Origin: Gonium pectorale
Lineage: Eukaryota > Chlorophyta > Chlorophyceae > Chlamydomonadales > Volvocaceae
Assembly: GCA_001584585.1 (NCBI GenBank)
Contig: LSYV01000053.1
Span: 138,206-165,159 of the forward strand
DNA length: 26,954 bases
Reading direction: 5' to 3'
Under the pieces are notes generated by a model, which made no database searches, was not told the origin of the DNA, and saw only the letters and a list, made by a program, of their open reading frames with translations. Both the position numbers and the translations under genes were made by a program. Every line of letters begins with the position of its first letter. Position 1 is the first letter of the stretch. Positions 1 to 10,158 of the stretch are shown in pieces.

Positions 1-2428
1 GAAAAGGAAAACGCATACGACGAGCGTAAGCGCGAAAGTGATGGCGTCGGTGTAGGACCCAGCTCCCGAGGCAGTCGAAGGGGCGATGTGGACATGTGTG
101 TTGTCGCCTGCCCGCTACGGAAAATCTGTTAAGCAGTAGTCAGCCATTGGGCTGGGGCTGGCTCCCGCGAACGTGGAGGCGGCCTTCGCGCCCGATGAAG
201 TCCGTGGGCAATGCCCTTGCGGCGCTGGGCTTTGGGGCGCCCGGCAGGTATGGCGTTTTTGGTCGTGGTAGGGCGGGTCCTGCATAGGCTGGGCGCCTGC
301 AGCCCGGCAGGATCGGGCAAGGCGTGGGCTGGCACGAGTCCTCTACGTCCGCGCGTGTTCGTGGCGGCATGCGGCGGATTCCGTGCAGTTGGCATGGGTG
401 GGATGCCTTCTCGGAGGGGATTCGAAGCATGGCGCTTGCCTTGTCATGGAGCTGGTGTGAGCGGGTGCAGCCTGCGCCGATGCGGGCTCGGGATACCGGT
501 ATCGCAGGTTGGCAGGTATCAATGTCGCACTGATTGCGCGTGCAGAGTACTGATACTATGAAGTGGAGCGGAGGCATGCAGAAGATGGAATTGCGGAAAA
601 GACGTTCCCCCTCTCTAGGGTTGGCTCTGCGCGCGCAACAGGCACGGCGCTTTTACAGCGGCCTTCGTAGGCATTAGGCACTTAATAAATTCGTCTGACG
701 CCCCCTTGTGAGGCACATAGCTTTGTATGACGGGTCGCCGAGCGCCGCACGGGCCCGGCAGGTGACCCAAGCGATGCTCTGTGTGGTGCATGCATGTAGA
801 GAGGGGCGAGGAGAGGGCTGCGACAGTCTTGCCTTATGTGCGGGCAGATCGATAGATTGGAAATCCTGGACGTGCGCGCGCGTGACAGGCCTGTGGTGGG
901 GCGCGCGCCGGCCGGTTGCATACAACCTCTTTGATTGGCCTTGGTGGGCCTGACTTTGCACAGTACCTGCCTTACAAGTACGGAATGAGCTATGCATGTC
1001 TGTGTGACGGTCCTGCCCACATTTCCGTCGGAGTTCCCGTACTACGCAATGGCCCGTGCCGCTGCCGAAGACCGTGCGTGACTTTGTTTGCCGACTCATT
1101 ACGGTGAGTGCGCTGGTAGTCGCTCATTAAGTAGTGCGGGAGTGCGAAGCGAGGGGGCTCCGCACTCGGCTGTGCCGTACGTACACACGGACGGTTGAGG
1201 GCGCGGCAGCGCCTGGCCCGCAACAGACGGTGTACGGGTGGGCAACGCCGCGGGCAGTCCGCGTTCTGGTGCAGTGTGTGTGTGTGTGTGTGACTGTGTG
1301 CAGGGCACCGCTGGTTGAGCTCTGTCCTTGTGTGCGGGTATCCGTGACAAGGGGATTGAGGGCGGCCTTCCCGCTGGCGTCCCTGTCCAGCGCGGTTGCA
1401 GCTGGCTTGAAGCGTGATACGGTTCGGCATCAAGACATCTAGGTCGTCAGGGACTGGTGACCGCCGAGGGGGTTACGACTCCCTAATTGAGTTTGTTTGT
1501 TAATTTTGCGGTTTGAAGCCCTGTTGTGCGCCTCCGCACTCATAAGGCCCACCAGCCACCCGAACTCAACGATTTCTTAATTCCTTCCCCTTCTATTTGG
1601 TTGATCCGTCCATTCGATGTTTAAGTGCTAGGGCTGTTGGTACGGGCTCGCAACAGCCAGTGCATCTTTTATGTTATCACAGCCTCTGCAACGCCGGCGC
1701 ACTGGGCACATGTTGCTTACGAGAAGGCAGGCGAGAGGCGAACAGGGACATGCGCTGGTGCGCCTGTAATGTACCGGTATGTGTCAAGCCAAGTCCAGTC
1801 CGGAGAACATCGACCCTCGGCACAGACGCACTTGGTGTTGGATATGGTCCCCTTTCACTATGTAGGCGCGACCTTCACAGTGATGCCGCTGCACTCGAGG
1901 CGTTGAAGTGAAACGCAGCGAATAAAGCTGGCTGAATGGTACGTGGTAGCCATGTAGGATGTAGCTCTGCTAGGTTGATCTTTACTGTACCGCCATATAC
2001 TAGGCCACAGGGATATGTAATTACCTTGGTGTTCACGATGCAATGTCCTTCTTTTCCCGCCATGAGTGCAACCGCTGTGCCAACCACTCAGTACCGCCGT
2101 CCTGTCATTATTGGCAGCACCTTTGTCAGTGCAGAAATCTGCAATAGAATTGCAACTGAATGAAACGAAGCTCGTCACCAAGGAGACAGACGTAGGCCAC
2201 ACGGAGGCACAATCGCGAGTTCGCGGCGACTACTACGAGCTCCATTCTTACGCAATCAGATAAAAATTGTTCTGTTCCAGTCCTGTACTTAGTACAGTCT
2301 GGGGGCTTGGCACTTTTAGGTGCTGGTGACAGGATAGGTCCTGTCCACACCCGTGGTCCTAACCCTCGACGAACCCTGTAGTCCGACGCCACTGCTCAAC
2401 ACGCATGCCCTAAAACGGAAAGCAATAC
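1..2428. other. Intergenic, no supported gene
   Basis: No open frame here shows a recognisable domain or a convincing exon chain. GC content falls in the second half, from about 1440 to 2280, which suggests non-coding sequence. It contains a GT microsatellite near 1274-1292 and two short palindromes between 2285 and 2337, just upstream of the next gene. The 5' UTR and promoter of the gene starting at 2429 are probably in the last few hundred bases, but I see no clear TATA box. Confidence 0.6.
1274..1292. repeat. (GT)n microsatellite
   Basis: A short uninterrupted GT dinucleotide run of about nine units, followed by a second small GT stretch. It is an ordinary simple repeat in non-coding DNA. 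Confidence 0.9.
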
Positions 2429-4803
2429 ATGTCTCTGGCAACAGAACACAGCCTCGACGCCCAGCGCCTTCCCGAAAACTGGCATGAACTCGTCAGGACG
2501 CAACAGCTGAGGGAGCATGACCTGAATTCCCTTGTGCCACCGTCGCCCCGAGCTGGAGAGCGTCGGAGCGAATTGCTGAAGGCATTGCTGAAGGCTTATA
2601 CGGCAGGCACGCCGCCTGGTCCACAGGTAACTGAGCGTGACGGCAGCCAGCCACATATTTAAGCCCTCCGACGCAACTCAGAAGTTACATTTCGAACTTC
2701 AGTGCCATATCCCCTCGCGCCGAGCCTGACAGTCCCTTTCGTGCCCCCGTCCGCCAGCGTACCCTCATCGGCCGCAGGGCCCGCAGCGCCCGTCTGGGGC
2801 GCGCTGCCGCGGCTGCCGCCGCCGCCACCCGCGCCAGCTCGCCCACCATCGGTTCATCCTGCGGCTCACGACACTTCCACCGCGACTGCGGCCACAGCTT
2901 CAGCGTCGCGCCCGCGGCTGCCGCCGCTGCCGTCTCCGAAGCAAGCATGCTGGCGCTGCCGGAGCGCTCCTCCACGGCCCTGCCCGGATCGGCTTACCGG
3001 CACAGCCTGGACTTTCCCGGGATCGAACAGATAGCCTGTTGGACAAGCTGCGACTACCACGGACCGCCGGCTCCGCGCCTCAGCAACCCGGGCGCCTGCG
3101 CCGCCGCCGCCAGCAGTTCCAGTCGCAGCCCCAGCCCCGTGGCAACCAGGCCCTTCCTGCCCGTCAGCAATCAAGCCGGGCTTGGAGGCAACGGTGGCCC
3201 GCAGGAGGGGCCGGCATCCGTCGCGATGCGCTCGGAAACTTTCTTGCCGCCGGCATCACCGCCGCGGCCGCAGCAGCTGTCTGTGCGCATGCCCTCGCTG
3301 CCGTCGGCGCTGCAGTCGCCGCCGCCTCCCGCGCCTGTGATCTCTGCGCCTGTGAGATCATCAGCGGTGGGTGCGGCCGCCGGTGAGCGGCCTAGCGCCG
3401 TCGGCGGCGGGTCGTCGCACGACCTGTCCGGCACCACCGACGCCCCGGTCGGCGCGCGGCGCAACAGGCGGGCGTCCGTTGACGCGGCGGCGGGGGCGAT
3501 CATGCTTATGACGCGCCTGGCGTCCATCGCGCCATCGCGCGACACTGCCCACAGCCATGGCAACTACGAGGCGGGGTTCACCAGCGCCGAGACAATCCAG
3601 TCCATCACCGATGTGCTCCTCGGCGACGAGTGGCGCTTCGATGACAACCTCCAGCACGCCCGCATGCAAGCGCGCTACGCCGCCGCCAGCGCAGTAGATG
3701 AGATCGTGTACGCGAGCTTGTGCGAGACGGCAGGCGGCGGTAGTGCCGGCGCTGTTGCCGGCAGCGGTGACAATGGCGCTGGCGCAGCGCAGCGCGGCCA
3801 GCGCAGCACGTGGGGCTGGTTCAAGGCGCTGGCGTCCCGCGCGCTTCGGCGTAAGGGCGGTAAGCGCGGCCGGAAAGGCAGTGGCAAGGTCGCCGGCGTC
3901 AACGGGGGATGGAATGGCGCGGATGACGATGATGAGCCCGTCCTCCCGTCCCGCGCGCGAGACAGCCGCGTCGTGCACCGCGTGCGTCTCGGCATGGACG
4001 GCCAGCAGGCCGTCTTCCGCGGCGTCGTCGCGTCCGCGCGCAAGGCGCGCAGAGCCGGCACCGGCGCCGCCGTCAGCGCCGTGGGCGCAGGCCCCGCTGC
4101 TGCGGAGAAGGAGGAGGACGGCGACGACATGACCGCCGCCATAACCGCCGCGGCCATGGCCTTCACCAACGCCGCATCCGCACCCTCCGCCACCGGCGCC
4201 TCGGTGCGGGCCTTTGCCAAGGCGGTCTCTGCGCTGTCGCCCATGGCAGTGCGCACGGCCTCTGCCGCCAAGCCGACGGGACTGCAGGCATCCCGGCACA
4301 TCCTCATCATGGCCAACCGACAGGGCTCCATGACGCCTGCAACCACCCCAGTGGCAGCGTCGCGCGCACCCTCTGTACCAGCCTCGACAGCCGCAGACAA
4401 CGACGAGCCAAGCCCACCTGCGCCGAGCGGCATCGCCGACGTGGTCAACTGCCCCGCCACTGGCGCCACACGAGCCGGGGCCGGCGCCAACTCGGTCGCC
4501 GGCGCCGCCGGCGCCATCGCCGGCGTGACAGCGGCTGCAGCGGCAGCTGCAGCAACCTTCCTAACGAGCACCTCTGGCAAGCTGTTCTCACGATCCGACA
4601 TGGCCGCGGCGAACGTGGTTGACGTGGAAGACGTGGAGCCGGAGTTTACGCAGATGGGGCTCCTGCGCTCTCAGGTCATGGCTACGACCGCTCTGGCGCC
4701 CAACCCCAGGGTCGAGCCCGACTCGCAGCCCCTGCCGCACAGCGCCGAGCTCTATCGCATGCCGTCCCCGCCACTGGACTCGCAGCCGCCGCCACAGCCG
4801 TGA
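2429..4803 (+). CDS. Ala/Ser/Pro-rich hypothetical protein (two-exon model)
   Basis: I do not recognise this protein. The main exon is open without interruption from 2641 to the TGA at 4803, with strongly GC-ending codons; its first in-frame ATG is 2947, giving 618 aa. The open frame continues upstream of that ATG, so an upstream exon is likely. My best model is exon 1 at 2429-2626 (66 aa, donor CAG|GTAACT) joined in phase 0 to 2758, after a pyrimidine-rich acceptor (CCGTCCGCCAG), giving 747 aa. In that model residues ~67-325 are low-complexity Ala/Pro/Ser. Residues ~327-389 are the most globular-looking part (contains ITDVLLGDEWRFDD). A basic, NLS-like patch (RRKGGKRGRKGSGK) lies near 428-441, then an acidic patch (ADDDDEP), then long Ala runs. 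No signal peptide or membrane segment is evident. The main frame is probably coding; the start and intron are uncertain. Confidence 0.5.
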
Positions 4804-6252
4804 ACCTTCCGGGCCCCGTGAACTCTGCCTCGCAAGCTGTTCGACCCCAACATGGCAAGCTCCGGTGCTGCTCAATCTGCCGGTTCTGGATGGGTTAGTA
4901 GCACGGCGGGGACGGCGGGTGCGCCAGGGGAGGCGGAGGCGCGTGCAGATGAATGCAAGGCGCTGCCGGCTCACGGCAATGAGTCGTTCCGCGCCCGGGG
5001 CATCTGTGCGGCGGCGTGTAGCGGGGCGAGCTGTTCTGCTAACTCAGCATGTTGCGGGAAGGTGGCAGCGTTTGTGCAGGATGCCGGTGTCATGCGGCGC
5101 CGTTCGAATGTGAGGTCGCCGAACAAACTCATGGGAGCTGCGTGGTTTAAAAAACGGGGAAAGTCCCCTAAGCCGTGTGGCGAAGATGCGTGACATCACA
5201 TGCGATTGCCCAACACCATAGCGATATGCTCTCTTCAGAGCTTTGAACTGAAGCGCCGTGAGTACATATTCTCCCGACCCTAAGGCGCTCTCCATCCTAA
5301 GCTCCCGTGGCTGAAAACGCTTCGGAAATCGGAATGCGACATGCCGCCCCGGTGCTCTCCCGTGCCAGCGGTGCCGGGGACTCACTCCCCGACCTAACGT
5401 GGACGGACTCGTTGAATTGCAGAGGGTGCGAACTGCATAGACATTGGTGGCGGTCTGTAGGGCAGGCACAGTAAGTTGCTGTGAAGTTGGTGGAGCCCGG
5501 CTTTTCGTCAGGACATGCGTGCTCGTGGTACGATGCTTCCAACGCACGGTGGGGACTTGAAGTGCGAGACGTGTTTTCCTTGTTGTACACGGTGGGATCT
5601 TGGACGTTTTCGTGACCAACCTGCTTCAAGGTCTTCCCTTACTACGGGTACGGACTGTATTTTCGGAACCAAGATGACCGCAAACCCGTGGAGCGATTAG
5701 AACCTGACCGCCCTTATGCCGACGCCGCATCCACTAACGCTCCAAGTGCCGCATGATTGCAGTCAATGGACGCGTATGGATTGCAGGACTGAGGCGCCAG
5801 CAGTCTGGCTTAGCGGGTGTGAACTGTTATATACTGTTTAACTCTTTGATCCTGCTAGGTGGGGCTGTCGTGGCGGCGTTTTGTGTAGTGGTGCGTGCGT
5901 ACCCGCCGCCCCGCGCAAGGGCCCGTGACTGAGAGTGGGTGCAGCATCTGGGATCCGGACGTGCTAAGACGTCTCACGCCTTCAATTGTTAGCAGGGGTG
6001 TGCAAGTTGTGGAGAATCGTTTAATGTGGCTGCGGCCTGCCCGCTTTGCGGCCCAGGTTTCGTCTCGAGCCGAGTTGGTGCAACAAAAGTGTGAGGCAGG
6101 GATGGATAGCCGGGAGTGAATGCTCGGTTTTCGGTGTCCATCTACTTGCTGAGGGTAGGAGCACTGGGAGGGTCCAGGAGGGTCCCTATCCCATGAAGGA
6201 CACGTCACGGGACAAGCGGGGCCGCCGGAGATCCGGTGCCTTGTGTACTTAT

Positions 6253-6342
6253 AAAAAGAGAAATCTGCAGAGAAAGAGGGAGCCCGCCTCTACGGTCATA
6301 CACGCCCGAAGGCGCGACGTTTCCAATAGGGCGGGCGGGTAC
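6253..6342 (+). repeat. Dispersed ~90-bp repeat, copy A
   Basis: This copy matches the one at 6510-6600 base for base over most of its length, in the same orientation. A third copy lies inverted at 9658-9741. Shared blocks include GAAAGAGGGAGCCCGCCT near the start and CCAATAGGGCGGGCGGGTAC at the end. The internal AGCCCGCC and GGCGGGC segments are complementary, so each copy could fold into a hairpin or represent the remains of a small inverted-repeat element. No open frame is associated with it. Confidence 0.85.
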
Positions 6343-6509
6343 TTAAACTTTTCATAGGCAATGCAAACAATCTGTACGCGTGACGTACTAAATGGAACTG
6401 TGTACGGCCATCTCGCTCGTCTGCTGCAACGGTGAAGGCAGCAGCTAATGTCTAGGTGTCGTAGATCCTAGGCACGGCTCGAACATGACCCAATGCACTC
6501 CCGATGCGA

Positions 6510-6600
6510 CAAAAGAGAGAAACCTGCACAGAAAGAGGGAGCCCGCCTGTACGGCCATACACGCCTCAGGCGCGACGTGTCCAATAGGGCGGGCGGGTAC
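6510..6600 (+). repeat. Dispersed ~90-bp repeat, copy B
   Basis: Direct copy of the repeat at 6253-6342, differing by scattered substitutions. The flanks on both sides differ from those of copy A, so the similarity stops at the edges given, to within about ten bases. I see no clear target-site duplication. Confidence 0.85.
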
Positions 6601-6743
6601 AGAGCAAGACATGTGACGTTCGTCCCGCCCTGACAACGATCAAACTGACGGGTTTGAGACGCCGTGACTCGCCGGGTAGCCCGTGTGAAGTCGAAGCCGG
6701 CAAGACGATCTAAACCAAGCTGACCTACAGCCCTAAGTTACCC

Positions 6744-6762
6744 ATCACCGTTTCGCGGTGAT
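6744..6762. other. Small perfect hairpin
   Basis: ATCACCG and CGGTGAT form a perfect 7-bp stem around a 5-base loop (TTTCG). It lies about 270 bp upstream of the pherophorin start codon. It has no T-tract and no known function; it may be chance. Confidence 0.4.
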
Positions 6763-7031
6763 CCTTCCCCACGGAGAGCTGATATAGTGTAAGGAGTGTG
6801 CCGGCAAGTCGCGTTTGCCGTCGCGTCAAGCGGTTAAACGGTCGCGCTAATTTGGCCCAATTTTGACCCAATTTGGCTGTTGATTGCATAAACTCAGAAT
6901 ACATTGAAGTTACACGACCAGCATTACTTGCAGGAGAGCATATCCTACCGGGTTGAATCTGTAGTCGTCTTCAATCGGATGCCAACAAGCTCATCGTTTG
7001 TGCCGGAAACTACGTGTTGTTCAGCCTGAAG

Positions 7032-9043
7032 ATGTCTTCGAAGCTTCTTTTTCAAATTGCACTCTTAATCGCTGCCGTCGAGGGTCCGCTATATGCCCAT
7101 GTCGTTTCGGCCATGATGGCAGGTGTGGTGGGTGGACTGAACCAACCTTTATGCTATTTTATTTTAATCCAACTGTACCTTGTGCCGCTCAGGAGACCCC
7201 AGGCTTGCAACCCTACCAGCCGCATCCTTCTGGCCTTTGGATGCATCAACAGCCTATGCATTCAGCATTGCCGCCAGCGCTGGTCCAGACCCCTGGCCTG
7301 CCTTCCCGGGGTCCAGCCGGGGATGCGAGGATGACCGGGGCAAATCGCCCTACCGCGCAAGGTGGCTGATCCAGGAAGCCACGCAGCTTGGCACCCGTTA
7401 CTGCCTGACCATCGACACAGCGCCTTGCCCCTTCCTGGAGCCCTGCTGCGGGGCAGCAACCCTTGGGACGATTGAAATTGCAATAGGTGAGCTTGCAGGA
7501 TGAGTTGCTGTGAGGTCACATACCAGTTGCCCACACCGGGAGGGCCCGTCTGCTCGTCTACCTCGCCCGCCATGCCCTGTACTCAGCGCCCTGCTGGAAA
7601 CATCACAACCCCGGGTGTGTATGACCGTCCGTTTCTGGCTCTTTTCTTGTCACATACCCCAACACACGTACCTGGCCAGTTGCGGCAAGTAACAAAAACC
7701 AAACACCCAATCCCACAGACTCGTCGTGCGCCAAGTCCGTGGCGTTCCTTGAGCTCAATGGACGTTCATTAAACACAAGCGTGCGCACCCCAACCGCAAG
7801 TTCAGCCCCGGCGTTGCTACACTTTTCGGGTCTGAGGCGCAGCATTATGGAACCGGGACCCGACAGTGTGTGCTTTACAATCCCATACAATTCAGCGTGC
7901 TCCTCCTTGGCGCGACTGTGTCGCGGCGTCGAAATCCCGGGCGGCAACAATGCTGGGGCCTGCAAGGTAGTACTGTACGGCACCGGCACGACGCCGACCT
8001 GCTGTCCGTCTCAGGCGCTTCCGATTCCGCACACCCTGGCAACACCTCGCAATACGCCTTCAGGCGCAGGAGAACAGGTCGTTGGATCTGTCCCGAAGCC
8101 CGGCACAGGGGCCCTTCCAAAGCAGGAAGCCCATAAGGGCGACAGGCAGCCACCTCCTCCCCCTCCTCCACCCCCGCCTCCCCCACCGCCTCCCCCACCA
8201 CCAAGCAAACCCCCGTCGCCACCTCCCCCGCCTCCCTCGCCACCACCAAGGGTACGTGTTATCCTGGTGAAGCGCGGGAGCAAAACACCACATGTGATCC
8301 CTGCGACTCCTACAGCCATTGTGATAACGACAAGCCTGTACCACGCGCGCAGGCGGCTCGCTACGGCGCCTTCCCGTACACCCGTGACTGCAACCGCAAC
8401 GCTGGACGCTCCAACTACGCTTTGGCTCTGAACACCACTGCCTCCGGTCTTTTTACAGCGACCGGCCTCCGCCGCACCTGCTTCACGCTACAGCGCAGCC
8501 GCTGTGGCACACCATCCTCAGGTAGAGCAAAACTGGCCCACCCTCGCCACACTCCAACCCCGTTCATCTCTTGTTCCTTTCCCCATACGCCCCTGCTCTT
8601 TCCCTCCTCGTGTTCACGCACCCCTTCTCCAAACACCCCGTCCCCATCGCACCTCACCTCCATGTGCACTGTTTCTATCAATCCAACACTCCGCCCAACT
8701 GCAACGCATCCTCTTGAAGTCACCCTGAACACCACCTGAACTCATAGGCTGCTGCAACTTCGACGTTGCGCGACTAGACATCGAGATCCAACCCAACTGT
8801 ACGACGGCGGTTGTGTACGCTGAGGTTGACGGCGCCATCCGGCCGGTCGCGGCAAAGGCCAGTCCCGCACTGCTTCGCTTGGCGGGACTGGGCCTGCCCT
8901 CGAGCCAGGTGGCGGGAACGCTCATTTGCCTGGCGCTGCGGCCCCCCTGCGCCGAGCTGGACAAGCTATGCCCCGGCGGCGCCTGCAGGTGTGTCTTGAA
9001 GGACCTCCCACCGATATGCGTCACAGAGACCTTTGGCAGTTAG
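7032..9043 (+). CDS. Pherophorin-family extracellular matrix glycoprotein
   Basis: A secreted cell-wall/ECM protein of the volvocine type: two globular pherophorin domains joined by a polyproline rod that is normally hydroxylated and glycosylated. Exons 7032-7122, 7193-7486, 7719-8251, 8353-8521 and 8748-9043 give 460 aa with all junctions in phase. Residues 1-30 form a signal peptide (hydrophobic core FQIALLIAA). The N-terminal domain spans exons 2-3: FPGSSRGCEDD, YCLTIDTAPC, EPCCG, VCFTIPYNSACSSLARLC and TCCPS. The spacer near residues 272-306 has 18 consecutive prolines, then SKPPSPPPPPPSPPPR. The C-terminal domain runs from FPYTRDCNRNAGRSNYAL through CFTLQRSRC and CCNFDVARLDI to LICLALRPPCAELDKLC. 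The AGC-terminating first intron is only 70 nt. The spacer is short and the FPYC-type motifs are altered in both domains. Stress, wounding or sex-inducer regulation is known for the family but not visible here. Confidence 0.93.
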
Positions 9044-10158
9044 GTATAAAATGGGGCCTGAAAGACGGCGGGAGTGTTTGCGGTGCAGCAGCTCGCTTTC
9101 CGGTGCAGTGCGCCGGCCGATGGTCTGTTTGTGAGCGGCCGAACCGCCACATCGCGAGACGTTACCAGGGTGGCCCCTCAGGGGCACTCTCAAGCCCGGC
9201 TCCGCAATGCCACCCATCCATGCGACATGATGCCGATTGCCAACCCCACGAATACTCATACCCCTTACTTGCAGGTACTCCATCGCTAACCGTATTGGCA
9301 CGTCCGCCATTGGAGCGGGTGCATGCTGTCCCACGGCTACGCTGTCGACCCCTGGAAGCAGCGCGTGATCGACTCCTGCCTGTCTTGAGGAGGGTGCTAA
9401 CTGATGGAGCCCAGCTACCGGGTGCAGAAGGCACGCTGGAGTACGGCGTGTAGGACTGCATGCATCTTGCACCGAGAGGGCGCGGGCGTTGTAGTTAACG
9501 AGATTGGCAGAGCGCGCGTGCAGACACGGGTTGACAGGACTGCGCGTCGGGGTTGACGCGGCAGCCGCATATCATGATAGCTCCGCTAGAACACCCCGAA
9601 GTGCAGCTGCGTGGCCGCTGTGGACGGGAGGGACGTCCCTTTACTTGCCTTGCATTGAAACCCGCCCGTCCTACTGGAAACGCCCCACCTTCGGTGTGTA
9701 TGGCCGTAAAGGCAGGCTCTCTCTTTCTCTATGCAGATTCCGAATTGTTTTGCGTGACCCGTCACGGGGATACATGGCCACGGGGTCGCTGGGACCAAGC
9801 GGGCGAGGCGATGAAGGCGGCGGGAGAGGCGGTACAAGAGTGAGAGTGAGGCCTCGGGGCTGACGGGTTAAACCCGAGCAACGACAGCGACGGTAACTGT
9901 TCTCATGCAACTTCCGAGCGAGGCACCATTAGCACGGATCCAGCCATCTGCCAACTCATTGATTCATGTAGTACCGCTCATTCTACTTGTATCCTTGTTC
10001 ATTTTGGTGCTTGTGGATTTCGATTTTTGTACGGTAGGCAGACAGCTGAAACGAAAATGCTCTCTCTTTTGTAGCACGCTGAATGTGTGGGTCAATGCTA
10101 CCTTCACTTCAATAAATATTATCGTTAAAGGTTAGGTTAGCCCTCGGGCGCAGGAAGG
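9044..10158. other. Intergenic between pherophorin and CDC20
   Basis: This should contain the pherophorin 3' UTR and the CDC20 promoter and 5' UTR. I see no TGTAA poly(A) motif close to the pherophorin stop. The inverted third copy of the dispersed repeat occupies 9658-9741. The last 200 bases before the CDC20 start are AT-richer. Open frames here lack domains and I do not call them. Confidence 0.6.
9658..9741 (-). repeat. Dispersed ~90-bp repeat, copy C (inverted)
   Basis: Read on the minus strand, this segment aligns with copies A and B over the GAAAGAG, ACGGCCATACAC, GGCGTTTCCA and CGGGCGGGT blocks. It is more diverged than A and B are from each other. It lies about 3 kb away in the opposite orientation, beyond the pherophorin gene, which argues for a dispersed element rather than a local tandem duplication. 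Confidence 0.75.

Larger units (their letters stand above)
4804..7031. other. Intergenic, no supported gene; contains dispersed repeats
   Basis: The first part should hold the 3' UTR of the upstream gene, but I find no TGTAA poly(A) motif within the first kilobase. Short open frames here have no recognisable domain and no exon-like continuation. Two direct copies of a ~90-bp repeat lie at 6253-6342 and 6510-6600, and a 7-bp-stem hairpin at 6744-6762. The promoter of the pherophorin gene is expected upstream of 7032; a TGTAA occurs near 6788, but no gene end is visible to go with it. Confidence 0.6.

Noticed and set aside
1858..2202. 114-codon minus-strand frame in the AT-richer part of the left spacer
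   Set aside because: Composition and codon use do not resemble the real exons of this window and there is no domain.
3361..4601. Two antisense open frames of more than 300 codons (3361-4299 and 3675-4601, minus strand)
   Set aside because: They lie opposite the long plus-strand frame in very GC-rich sequence, where stop codons are rare in all frames. Their composition is low-complexity Ala/Gly and no domain or splice context supports them.
4852..5193. 113-codon open frame just downstream of the orphan gene
   Set aside because: It has no recognisable domain, signal peptide or splice continuation and fits a GC-rich 3' UTR by chance.
9045..9051. TATAAAA directly after the pherophorin stop codon
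   Set aside because: It looks like a TATA box, but no gene with a supported start follows in the next kilobase and the motif is short.
8926..9453. 175-codon frame overlapping the last pherophorin exon
   Set aside because: It is an out-of-frame shadow of the pherophorin C-terminal domain followed by spacer sequence.
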